Assembly (NCBI GenBank): GCA_900757905.1
Contig: CAAEPN010000185.1
Location: 1-13,070 of the forward strand
Direction: 5' to 3'
DNA length: 13,070 nucleotides
Source: Clostridia bacterium
GTDB lineage: Bacteria > Bacillota > Clostridia > Oscillospirales > CAG-382
Shown: positions 5,929-13,070 of the stretch, one piece after another
Numbering within the stretch: position 1 is the first letter of the stretch
Layout: each line of letters begins with the position of its first letter
Position numbers and translations under genes: made by a program
Notes under the pieces: generated by a model
The model's database searches: none
What the model saw: only the letters and a program-made list of their open reading frames with translations
Told to the model about the DNA's origin: nothing

Positions 5929-6006
5929 CTGTATACATGCAAAAGAGGAAAACTATTTTTAATACCGGAAATCTTGCTTTTGGCAAGCAGTGTTATGTGT
6001 GTGCTC

Positions 6007-7719
6007 TTAATTTCCAGCTTTTCTCGCTGCTTCGAGTGCCTCGCGGATCTCGCTTTCGGTTTCGAGAGCGGAAATTCTTTCGGCAAGTGCTTTTGCATCG
6101 TTTATGCTCCAAAGCGAAAGCGTTCTTTTAACAGCCGAAATCGAGGTTGGATTCACGCTGAATTCGTCAAGTCCATAAGCGACAAGAAGCGGAATCAAGC
6201 GTTCGTCCGCGGCCGCTTCGCCGCACATGCCAACCGGGATGTTTGCGGCCTTTGCCGCGTGAATGATATGTTCGACGGAACGCAGAACTGCCGGATCAAA
6301 AACTGAATACAGGTAAGAGACCTCCGTGTTTCCGCGGTCTACCGTCATGGTGTATTGCGTTAGGTCGTTGGTGCCGATACTGAAGAAGTCGGCATGCTTT
6401 GCCAAAAGGTCGGCACAAAGCGACGCAGCCGGCGTTTCAATCATCACACCTAATTTGATGTTTTCAGCAAACGGAATGTTTTTGCAGGCAAGCTCCTTTT
6501 TGCATTCCTCAAGCAGGGCGCGCGCCTTTTTTACCTCGCTTACACCGGTCACAAGCGGCAGCATAATGCGGATATCGCCATACACTCCGGCGCGTAGCAG
6601 CGCACGAAGCTGATTTTTGAACAAATCTGTATGTGACAGACAATAGCGAATTGCACGAAAGCCTAAAAACGGATTTTCCTCTTTCTTTAAGCCAAGATAG
6701 GGAATATCCTTATCGCCGCCGACATCGAGCGTGCGCACAATAAGCGGCTTACCTTTCAGAATAAGAGCTGCTTTTTTGTAGGCTTCAAACTGTTCATCTT
6801 CGTTGGGCGCGTGTTCACGATCCATAAAGAGAAATTCCGTACGGAAAAGTCCTACGCCGACGCCACCGTTTTGCAGGACAGCTTCGGCATCCTCCGGCTT
6901 TCCGATGTTGCCGACTGCTTCGAGAAGAACGCCGTCGGCTGTTTTGGCTCTCTTTTCGATAAATGCCGCAAGCTCACTTTGCTTTTTGGCATATTCGGCT
7001 TGCAGGACACGATATTTTTCGATATCGCTCTCACTCGGCTCGCGAAGCACCGTGCCGCTTGGGACATCTGCAATGACACATTCGCCATTTTTTAACTGTG
7101 CGGTTACGCCGGGAATGCCTAAAATGGCCGGAATACCCATGGCACGCGCCAAAATGGCCGAATGAGAGGTCATGCCGCCGGTTTCGGTGAGAATGGCGGC
7201 CACATGCTCTTTATCTAATCCAGCTGTGACCGAAGGGACAAGGTCGTATGCACAGATGACGGTATTCGGAGCAAGCTCTGAAAGAGAGGGCGCTTCCTTG
7301 CCAAGCAGAATCGAAAGCAGGTCGTTCTTGATGTCGTTGACGTCGGAGGCGCGCTGCTTTGTCAATTCGTCGTCCGCTTGGGAAAAGATCATGGCGAACA
7401 TATCGCATATCTGCGCTACGGCGCTTTCGGCACACATGCCGGTGTCCGTTAATTTTTCGATCTCGCCCTGCATATAAGGGTCTTGAATCATCAAAATGTG
7501 TCCTAAAACGATTTCGGCTTCTTTCTCACCGACGCTTTTGCGCAGTTTTTCGGCACTGGCGTTGGTTTTATCGGTAAAACGTTCAAGTGCCGCGTGAAAA
7601 CGTGCTTTTTCCGTATTCGGATCGCAATCGGTCTTGGCTTCGAACGACAGATCTTGACCGGAAAGCAAAACTACGTTTCCGATTCCGTATCCGCCGGACA
7701 CGCCGATTCCCTTTAACAT
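6007..7719 (-). CDS. ptsI: Phosphoenolpyruvate-protein phosphotransferase (Enzyme I)
   Basis: Cytosolic Enzyme I, 570 residues, the normal full length. It takes phosphate from PEP onto its own histidine and passes it to HPr. The HPr-binding and phosphohistidine part is N-terminal, with the active His186 in GGMTSHSAILARAMGIPAI. The PEP-binding barrel is C-terminal, with GLFRTEFLFMDR (290-301), the GTNDLTQYTMTVDRGN signature (449-464) and Cys499 in PVGMCGE. It starts at ATG 7719 with AAAGGAGG just upstream and lies 21 bases behind ptsH. It is the last gene of the fructose operon; in many Firmicutes ptsHI stands alone, so its expression here is probably tied to fructose. Confidence 0.97.
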   Translation of the reverse strand: MLKGIGVSGGYGIGNVVLLSGQDLSFEAKTDCDPNTEKARFHAALERFTDKTNASAEKLRKSVGEKEAEIVLGHILMIQDPYMQGEIEKLTDTGMCAESAVAQICDMFAMIFSQADDELTKQRASDVNDIKNDLLSILLGKEAPSLSELAPNTVICAYDLVPSVTAGLDKEHVAAILTETGGMTSHSAILARAMGIPAILGIPGVTAQLKNGECVIADVPSGTVLREPSESDIEKYRVLQAEYAKKQSELAAFIEKRAKTADGVLLEAVGNIGKPEDAEAVLQNGGVGVGLFRTEFLFMDREHAPNEDEQFEAYKKAALILKGKPLIVRTLDVGGDKDIPYLGLKKEENPFLGFRAIRYCLSHTDLFKNQLRALLRAGVYGDIRIMLPLVTGVSEVKKARALLEECKKELACKNIPFAENIKLGVMIETPAASLCADLLAKHADFFSIGTNDLTQYTMTVDRGNTEVSYLYSVFDPAVLRSVEHIIHAAKAANIPVGMCGEAAADERLIPLLVAYGLDEFSVNPTSISAVKRTLSLWSINDAKALAERISALETESEIREALEAARKAGN

Positions 7720-7740
7720 GACGCTCCCTCCTTTGCGGTC

Positions 7741-8004
7741 TTATTCGCCGAATCCGCTCTCGACAAGAGCCACGGCACTGTCAAGCGCTGCGTTTTCGTC
7801 GTCGCCTTCGCAGACGATCTCAATGGTGCTGCCGCATTTGATTCCGGCGGCAATGATGTTCATAAGGCTCTTGCCGTTAACGTCCGAGCCGTTGAATTTA
7901 ATGGTGACATTGCTGTTGAATTTTGCCATGGCGGCGGCAAAGGCGCCGGCCGGACGCATGTGGAAGCCCTGTGCGTTTGTGATAGTCAAAGTCTTGGAAG
8001 TCAT
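7741..8004 (-). CDS. ptsH: HPr phosphocarrier protein
   Basis: An 87-residue cytosolic HPr. His15 in GFHMRPAG (usual GLHARPA) accepts phosphate from Enzyme I and hands it to IIA domains; Arg17 is in place. Ser46, in NGKSLMNIIAAGI, is the site used by HPr kinase/phosphorylase in Gram-positive catabolite control, so this copy probably takes part in CcpA signalling and is not a His-only FPr or Crh. The start has CGGAGA 8 bases before it. It sits between fruA and ptsI, 36 bases after fruA. Confidence 0.96.
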   Translation of the reverse strand: MTSKTLTITNAQGFHMRPAGAFAAAMAKFNSNVTIKFNGSDVNGKSLMNIIAAGIKCGSTIEIVCEGDDENAALDSAVALVESGFGE

Positions 8005-8040
8005 GATACATTCTCCGTTCTGAAAATTATAATTTGTATT

Positions 8041-9957
8041 TTAAGCTTTTTGGGAAACGTTTTTTTTAAGAACGCCGAGTAAAATAGTGGAAAGTGCCGT
8101 GCCGGCTGCCAGTGCCAGTAAATATAACGGCCAGTTTCCGACCACAGCGAACACGAAGATACCGCCGTGCGGCGCCATAAGCGTGCATTTGAAGAGCATG
8201 GACAGACCGCCCGAAAGAGCCGCGCCAAGGAAGCAAGCGGGAATGACGTGAAGCGGGTCTGCGGCGGCGTAAGGAATCGCGCCCTCGGTGATAAAGCTGA
8301 GACCCATGATATAGTTGACCGGCGCATTTTTGCGTTCTTCTTCGGTAAATTTCTTTTTGAAGATAGCTGCGGCAAGCGCAATGGCAAGCGGCGGAACCAT
8401 ACCGCCGATCATAACGGCTGCCATGATATCATAGTTACCGCTTGTGATGGCTGCCGTACCGAAAACATACGCTGCTTTGTTGAACGGGCCACCCATGTCA
8501 ATGGCCATCATACCGCCTAAAATGAGACCGAGCGCGAATTTGCTGACATCGTTCATGCTGGTCAGAAAATCGGTAAGGCCGGTATTTATCATGCCCATAA
8601 ACGGGTTAACGGCGCACATGACAACGGCAATCGCACCAAGTCCTGCAAGCGGATAAATAAGAACCGGTTTAATGCCCTCTAATGAATCCGGCAGCTTGTC
8701 GCACAGCTTTTCAATGCCAAGCATAAGGTAGCCGCCGACAAAGCCGGCAAGCAGTGCGCCTAAGAATCCGGACGGAATGTCACCGCCGATATTGGCAAAG
8801 GTTGAACCGGTTGTTGCAAGATAGCCGCCGACGAAGCCGACTAAAAGACCCGGACGGTCGGCAATGCTGCGTGCGATAAAGGCTGCAAGCACAGGAATCA
8901 TGAAGTTGAAAGCATAACCGCCGATTCCCTTAAAGAAAGCTGCTGCCGGTGTAAACGTACCGAAATTCGAGTCCTGAGGCGCGCCGGCGATGGTGTCGAT
9001 GAGGAAAGCAAGCGCGATGAAAATACCGCCGCCCACAACAAACGGGAGCATGTGCGAAACGCCGTTCATAAGGTGCTTGTAGATCTTTCGGCCGGCCGAT
9101 TCGTTGCCCGCGGAAGCGTTTTCCTTGGATTTTGCAGAAGCGTGGTAAACGGGCGCATCGCCGGAAATGATTCTGTTTATTAACCCTTCCGGATTCTTGA
9201 TGCCCTCGGAAACGCTGACGCTTATGAGCTTTTTGCCGTCAAAGCGTGCCATTTCGACCGATTTGTCGGCGGCTATGATAATGCCGTCTGCCGCGGCAAT
9301 TTCTGCGTCGGTAAGAACATTTTTTGCACCGCCCGAACCGTTTGTTTCGGCTTTGAGAGGAAAACCGAGCTTTTTACCGGCCTTTTCGAGCGCTTCGGCG
9401 GCCATATAGGTATGAGCAATACCGGTAGGGCAGGCCGTTACGGCAAGCACGCGGTAGTTACCTGCTTCGGCAGCCGGTGCTTTGGGTGCTTCTGCCGGAT
9501 ATTTTGCACTTTCGAATGAGTCGATCTCCTTTAAAAAATCGTCCTCCGATTTGGCCGACAGAAGTTTTGCGCGAAAGCTCTCATCCATGAGCATGGTCAT
9601 TAAACGCGACAGAACCTCCAAATGCACGTCGCCGTCGTTTGGAGCGGCAATCATAAATAATAGGTTGGAAGGCTTTCCGTCAAGGGAAGCATAGTCCACG
9701 CCGCCCGGAACGGTCATGGCGGCGAGCGCCGGGTGCTTTACGGCGTCGCTTTTGGCGTGCGGAATGGCGATTCCGTCGCCGACAGCCGTCGATCCTTGAT
9801 TTTCACGCGCTAAAATGGCGGTCTTGTAGGCTTCTCGGTCGGCGATGCTGCCGTTTTTGGCTTGAAGCTCGATAAGCATTTCGATGGCTTCATTTTTGTT
9901 TGCCGGAGCGGCGTTCAAGCGGATACTTTCTTTTTGAAGTAAATCTGTGATTCGCAT
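8041..9957 (-). CDS. fruA: PTS fructose transporter subunit IIABC
   Basis: A 638-residue three-domain permease that imports fructose and phosphorylates it at C1. IIA (about 1-148) has His67 in GIAIPHAKS and receives phosphate from HPr. After an Ala/Pro-rich linker, IIB (about 167-265) has Cys176 in TACPTGIAHTYMAAEALEKA, the IIB-fructose signature. A second low-complexity linker (about 272-288) leads to the membrane IIC domain (about 290-632), with typical glycine-rich helices, MLPFVVGGGIFIALAF and FVGGYLATTGS among them. The domain order A-B-C and length fit Gram-positive FruA. It starts at ATG 9957 behind AAGGAAAGGAAG and 24 bases after fruK. A related mannitol or 2-O-mannosylglycerate permease is less likely given its partner genes. 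Confidence 0.96.
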   Translation of the reverse strand: MRITDLLQKESIRLNAAPANKNEAIEMLIELQAKNGSIADREAYKTAILARENQGSTAVGDGIAIPHAKSDAVKHPALAAMTVPGGVDYASLDGKPSNLLFMIAAPNDGDVHLEVLSRLMTMLMDESFRAKLLSAKSEDDFLKEIDSFESAKYPAEAPKAPAAEAGNYRVLAVTACPTGIAHTYMAAEALEKAGKKLGFPLKAETNGSGGAKNVLTDAEIAAADGIIIAADKSVEMARFDGKKLISVSVSEGIKNPEGLINRIISGDAPVYHASAKSKENASAGNESAGRKIYKHLMNGVSHMLPFVVGGGIFIALAFLIDTIAGAPQDSNFGTFTPAAAFFKGIGGYAFNFMIPVLAAFIARSIADRPGLLVGFVGGYLATTGSTFANIGGDIPSGFLGALLAGFVGGYLMLGIEKLCDKLPDSLEGIKPVLIYPLAGLGAIAVVMCAVNPFMGMINTGLTDFLTSMNDVSKFALGLILGGMMAIDMGGPFNKAAYVFGTAAITSGNYDIMAAVMIGGMVPPLAIALAAAIFKKKFTEEERKNAPVNYIMGLSFITEGAIPYAAADPLHVIPACFLGAALSGGLSMLFKCTLMAPHGGIFVFAVVGNWPLYLLALAAGTALSTILLGVLKKNVSQKA

Positions 9958-9981
9958 GGTGTTCTTCCTTTCCTTAAAAAT

Positions 9982-10902
9982 TTATTGTATTTTTTCGCTT
10001 TGAATTTCGTTTAAAAGCCGGAAAACAAGCTCCTTATTTGCAAGGCCTTCGGAAAAGGCGGTCGCGCTTCCGGCTGCGCTGCCGAGAGCAAGCGCATAGC
10101 TGTAATCGTTCCTTTCCAAATATCCGGCAAGAAAGCCGGCTACCATGGAATCGCCTGCGCCGACCGAATTGACGGCTTTTCCTTTTGCTGTTCCGATTAT
10201 GTGTACGCGGTCTGTTTCATCGACAAGCAGCGCACCGTTAGCAGCCATGGAAACAAGCACATTCCGTGCGCCCATTTTCTGCATTTCTTTGGCATAATGC
10301 GCAATCTCGTCGGTGTTCTTCAAGGTCTTTCCGAATATCTCGCCAAGCTCATGATGATTGGGCTTGATAAGAAAGGGCTTGTAGACAAGTACGTTTTTTA
10401 ACAGATCGCCGGTAGCGTCCACGACAAAGGTAATGTTTTTATCGGAAAGACGAGCCAAAATGGTTTCATATATGTTCTCGGGCAGATCCGGCGGTATGCT
10501 TCCGGCCAAAACCAAAATATCGCCGTCTTTTAAAGTGTCTAGTTTTTCAAACAGGCTCTGTAAGTCTTTTTCGGAAATATCCGGGCCTTTGCCGTTTAGA
10601 TCGGTTTCGGTGCTTGCCTTGATTTTGACGTTAATACGAGACAATCCGTTTTCAAGGCGGATAAAATCGCTTTTCACGCCGGCATCCTCCACGCCGCGGC
10701 GGATAGCGTCTCCCGTGAATCCGGCGATAAAGCCGAGCGCAGTGGAATCCCTGCCAAGCTCGCGTAAAACAAGGGAAACATTGATTCCTTTTCCGCCGAA
10801 AAAGACATATTCCTCTTTGGAGCGGTTGACCTCACCCGGCACAAGTCCCGGGACGTTCATCACATAATCGATGGCCGGATTGAAGGTGACGGTATAAATC
10901 AT
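9982..10902 (-). CDS. fruK: 1-phosphofructokinase
   Basis: A 306-residue PfkB-family sugar kinase that converts fructose-1-phosphate to fructose-1,6-bisphosphate in the cytosol with ATP. The first PfkB signature is FFGGKGINVSLVLRELG (34-50). The second is VNSVGAGDSMVAGFLAGY, with the catalytic base Asp251 in GAGD. NPAIDYVM near the N-terminus is the substrate side typical of the FruK/LacC group. Its place directly before fruA makes 1-phosphofructokinase the best call over tagatose-6-phosphate kinase. It starts at ATG 10902 with AAAGGAGG about 9 bases before it and lies 26 bases after the regulator gene. Confidence 0.95.
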   Translation of the reverse strand: MIYTVTFNPAIDYVMNVPGLVPGEVNRSKEEYVFFGGKGINVSLVLRELGRDSTALGFIAGFTGDAIRRGVEDAGVKSDFIRLENGLSRINVKIKASTETDLNGKGPDISEKDLQSLFEKLDTLKDGDILVLAGSIPPDLPENIYETILARLSDKNITFVVDATGDLLKNVLVYKPFLIKPNHHELGEIFGKTLKNTDEIAHYAKEMQKMGARNVLVSMAANGALLVDETDRVHIIGTAKGKAVNSVGAGDSMVAGFLAGYLERNDYSYALALGSAAGSATAFSEGLANKELVFRLLNEIQSEKIQ

Positions 10903-10928
10903 GGCTTTCGGCCTCCTTTGCTGTTAAT

Positions 10929-11684
10929 TTAATTCTTGTAAACTTCCTTGATAATGCATTTTTCTTTGTATCGTGGGTTATCAAAACGGTCGGTGATAAT
11001 GCAGGCTTTCTCAGACGGAGCAAAAGTGCATGAGGATATCTGACCGAATTTGGAGTGATCGGCTAAAATATAGCACACATAGCTTTTGCGGAAAGCCGCG
11101 TCTTTAACGGCTGCTTCATCCGGGTCAGGTGTGGGGAATCCGGCCGAAAGGGAAATGCCGTTTGTGCCCAAATAGCACTTGACAAAGTTGTATTTGAGAA
11201 TTGCTCCGACAGCTTCTGCGCCGATAATGGCTTCAGTCGTCGTTTTAATGCGGCCGCCGACAAGATAGACATTGAAGTTTTTTGCTGCAAGTTTCCTTGC
11301 GTGATTAAAGCCGTTGGTAACGTAGGTCGCTGTATTCTCGGTGATGTAATCGATCATGCGCTCGGTGGTGGTTCCGGCGTCGATAAAGACAAAATCGTTT
11401 TTGCGGATGGTTTCGGCGGCATATTTTGCAATGGCGTCTTTTTCTTCGCGGAATTTGTCTTCCTTAGCTTCGACGGACGGCTCGCTGAAATCAAAGCGTT
11501 CGCTTCCGACGGCGGTTGCGCCGCCGCGCACCTTGACAATGTATTTTTTCTCGTCGAGTGCCTGAAGATCGCGCCGCACGGTCGATTCGGAAATCCCGAT
11601 CTCTTCCGACAGCACGGCAATGGTAGCGGTGCGGTGTTTTTCTAAATACTTGATGATCTTTTCATAGCGTTCTTCCGCTAACAT
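10929..11684 (-). CDS. fruR: DeoR-family transcriptional regulator of the fructose operon
   Basis: A 251-residue DeoR/GlpR-type repressor. The N-terminal helix-turn-helix is residues 5-55: EERYEKIIKYLEKH, then LSEEIGISESTVRRDLQALDE and the RGGA turn. The C-terminal DeoR sensor domain (about 75-235) has FIDAGTTTERMIDYI, TYVTNGFNHARKLA, VYLVGGRI and YILADHSKFG, as in sugar-phosphate-binding members. Fructose-1-phosphate is the expected inducer from its neighbours. I chose ATG 11684 (MLAEERY) with AGAGGTG five bases upstream; the frame continues upstream to 11771 but runs into the promoter. It is the first gene of the fru operon, so it probably controls itself. Confidence 0.93.
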   Translation of the reverse strand: MLAEERYEKIIKYLEKHRTATIAVLSEEIGISESTVRRDLQALDEKKYIVKVRGGATAVGSERFDFSEPSVEAKEDKFREEKDAIAKYAAETIRKNDFVFIDAGTTTERMIDYITENTATYVTNGFNHARKLAAKNFNVYLVGGRIKTTTEAIIGAEAVGAILKYNFVKCYLGTNGISLSAGFPTPDPDEAAVKDAAFRKSYVCYILADHSKFGQISSCTFAPSEKACIITDRFDNPRYKEKCIIKEVYKN

Positions 11685-11712
11685 AAACACACCTCTTGAA
11701 TTAAATTGAAAT

Positions 11713-11818
11713 ATTTTGGAATGTTCTGAACCTTGCGAGCATATAATAGCACACTTTTGAAAGATTGTCAAGAGGTTTTTAAAAAAAACTTTCAGCTTTT
11801 ATCAAAATATTCCAAAAT
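11713..11818. repeat. Inverted 10-bp repeats flanking the fru promoter, candidate operator pair
   Basis: ATTTTGGAAT at 11713-11722, in the leader downstream of the -10, and its exact inverse ATTCCAAAAT at 11809-11818, upstream of the -35. Both sit in AT-rich contexts with AAATATT beside them. They are 96 bases centre to centre and enclose the promoter, an arrangement that suits a DeoR-family repressor binding two sites. The assignment to FruR is inference. Confidence 0.5.
11743..11771 (-). promoter_or_regulatory. Sigma-A promoter of the fructose PTS operon
   Basis: On the - strand a perfect TTGACA (11771-11766), a 17-base spacer, then TATTAT (11748-11743). No other promoter or terminator is seen between here and the ptsI end, so all five genes are probably read from it. 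Confidence 0.88.
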
Positions 11819-11909
11819 GCAGCAAATATGCAAGTCAACTCTTACTCCAGTTTGCCCGATAGAACGAAAAACATACATAATAATTGCAAATAGCGCCGGT
11901 CAGAAAGAC

Positions 11910-11938
11910 TTGACAAAATTCGCGTTTTTTCTTATAAT
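11910..11938 (+). promoter_or_regulatory. Sigma-A promoter of the ferredoxin-type aldo/keto reductase gene
   Basis: Perfect TTGACA (11910-11915), a 17-base spacer, perfect TATAAT (11933-11938), about 30 bases before the start codon. It points away from the fru promoter. Confidence 0.88.
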
Positions 11939-11968
11939 AAAATAAAAATTCTGTTTGGAGTGATTTTC

Positions 11969-12994
11969 ATGCAAACCGTAACACTTGGAACGACAGGCAT
12001 CGTCACACCGAAAAACGCTTTTGGCGCACTCCCTGTGCAGCGTGTCGGCATGCCGGATGCGAAAAAACTGCTGCGCCTTGCCTATGACGAGGGTTTTACA
12101 TTTTTCGATACGGCACGCGCTTATTCGGACAGTGAAGAAAAGATCGGTGAAGCGCTTTCAGACGTTCGAGACCGCATTTATATTGCAACCAAAACCATGG
12201 CGACAACGGTTGATAAGTTTTGGAAAGATTTGGAAACAAGCCTTGCCAACTTAAAAACCGATCATGTCGATATCTATCAGTTCCATAATCCGTCCTTCTG
12301 TCCCAAGCCGGGCGACGGCACAGGCTTATATGAAGCTATGCTCGAAGCAAAGGCGCAAGGGAAGATAAAACATATCGGTATTACCAATCACCGCGGACAC
12401 GTTGCACGCGAGGCCGTCGAATCCGGCTTGTACGAAACGCTTCAGTTTCCGTTCTGCTACCTTGCTTCTGAGGGAGATAAGGAGCTTGTCAAGCTGTGTA
12501 AGGAAAAGAACGTCGGTTTTATTGCTATGAAAGGCCTTTCGGGGGGACTTATTACCAATGCGCGCGCTGCAAGTGCGTTTATGAACGAATACGATAACGT
12601 TTTACCGATTTGGGGAATTCAGCGCGAAAGCGAACTGCGAGAGTTTATTTCTTATGCAAAAGAACCGCCGGTCATGGACGCGGACATGAGCGCGCTTATT
12701 GAACGCGAAAAAAAGGAGCTTTCCGGAGAATTCTGCCGCGGTTGCGGATACTGTATGCCATGTCCGGCCGGAATTGAAATCAATAACTGTGCGCGCATGT
12801 CGCAGATGATCCGGCGCAGTCCTTCGGCATTCTGGCTTACGCCGGAAAGCCAAGCGAAAATGCTAAAGATCGAAGATTGCAAAAACTGCGGCGCCTGTAA
12901 GAAAAAATGTCCGTATGGTCTTGATACACCGGCACTTTTACGCAAAAATCTGGAGGATTATAAAAATATTCTTTCCGGTAAAACCAAAATTTAG
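11969..12994 (+). CDS. Aldo/keto reductase with C-terminal double [4Fe-4S] ferredoxin domain
   Basis: A 341-residue protein of the COG1453-type aldo/keto reductases. The TIM-barrel part (about 1-245) keeps the whole catalytic tetrad: Asp47 and Tyr52 in FFDTARAYSDSE, Lys75 in IATKT, and His106 in IYQFHN; GIQRESELREF near 215 is the late cofactor region. The C-terminal part has two iron-sulfur motifs, CRGCGYCMPCP (C-x2-C-x2-C-x2-CP) and CKNCGACKKKCP, each able to hold a [4Fe-4S] cluster. This family is common in anaerobes and may pass electrons between ferredoxin and a carbonyl substrate, but the substrate is unknown. I chose ATG 11969 with GGAG 8 bases before it; an upstream in-frame GTG at 11960 overlaps that ribosome site. 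It is a single-gene unit divergent from fruR. Confidence 0.93.
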   Translation: MQTVTLGTTGIVTPKNAFGALPVQRVGMPDAKKLLRLAYDEGFTFFDTARAYSDSEEKIGEALSDVRDRIYIATKTMATTVDKFWKDLETSLANLKTDHVDIYQFHNPSFCPKPGDGTGLYEAMLEAKAQGKIKHIGITNHRGHVAREAVESGLYETLQFPFCYLASEGDKELVKLCKEKNVGFIAMKGLSGGLITNARAASAFMNEYDNVLPIWGIQRESELREFISYAKEPPVMDADMSALIEREKKELSGEFCRGCGYCMPCPAGIEINNCARMSQMIRRSPSAFWLTPESQAKMLKIEDCKNCGACKKKCPYGLDTPALLRKNLEDYKNILSGKTKI

Positions 12995-13001
12995 TAAATT
13001 A

Positions 13002-13063
13002 AGAGAGCGGAACCTGTGCAGGTCAGCTCTCTTCAGACTGAGGCAAAAGCCTATAAGGCTTTT
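13002..13063 (+). terminator. Two hairpins behind the aldo/keto reductase gene, possible terminator
   Basis: AGAGAGC (13002-13008) pairs with GCTCTCT (13026-13032), with an inner ACCTG/CAGGT stem, so the arm is long, but only a weak T-run follows. A second hairpin, AAAAGCC-TATAA-GGCTTTT (13045-13063), has an A-run before and TTTT in the stem. One of them probably ends the transcript. The window ends 7 bases later, so a structured RNA leader of a following gene is not excluded. Confidence 0.4.
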
Positions 13064-13070
13064 CGGGCGA

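Noticed and set aside
1..13070. CRISPR arrays, tRNA, rRNA or insertion sequences with terminal repeats.
   Set aside because: No regularly spaced repeats, cloverleaf sequences, rRNA signatures or transposase genes were seen on either strand.

Overview
The window looks like chromosome from a spore-forming, anaerobic-type Clostridia (Bacillota) with mid GC content. The reasons are a cotJABC spore-coat operon, strong AGGAGG-type ribosome sites, sigma-A promoters with 17-base spacers, an Agr-type peptide locus, an HPr that carries both His15 and Ser46, and a ferredoxin-fused aldo/keto reductase. Species cannot be fixed from the sequence alone.

Left region (1-2215, + strand): the window opens in the last codons of an AgrB-like membrane peptidase. 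These overlap a 54-residue AgrD-like autoinducer precursor that has no cysteine, only a serine where the ring residue is expected. A strong terminator follows, then a small ORF of 56 codons and a 497-residue large serine recombinase. The recombinase stops about 20 bases from a cotJC gene that is cut off after its first ~62 codons. I read this as the right end of an integrated element, whose left end lies outside the window, sitting inside cotJC. This resembles the skin element in sigK or SPbeta in spsM of Bacillus subtilis.

Middle region (2207-5812, mostly - strand): the rest of the cotJ operon (cotJA, cotJB and truncated cotJC), a MerR-family regulator with a terminator behind it, the C-terminal third of an aldo/keto reductase left as a fragment on the + strand, a two-way terminator, and a half-size ABC exporter with its own sigma-A promoter.

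Right region (6007-11771, - strand): one complete fructose phosphotransferase operon read leftward from a single promoter: DeoR-family regulator, 1-phosphofructokinase, fructose IIABC permease, HPr and Enzyme I, then a terminator. It encodes every phosphoryl carrier from PEP to the sugar plus the next kinase, so fructose uptake to fructose-1,6-bisphosphate is self-contained. A pair of inverted 10-base repeats flanks the promoter and may be the regulator's operator. Divergent from it on the + strand is an aldo/keto reductase with two C-terminal [4Fe-4S] motifs, followed by two hairpins at the window edge.

Most notable are the recombinase element apparently interrupting cotJC, and the agr-type peptide locus that seems to ride on it.
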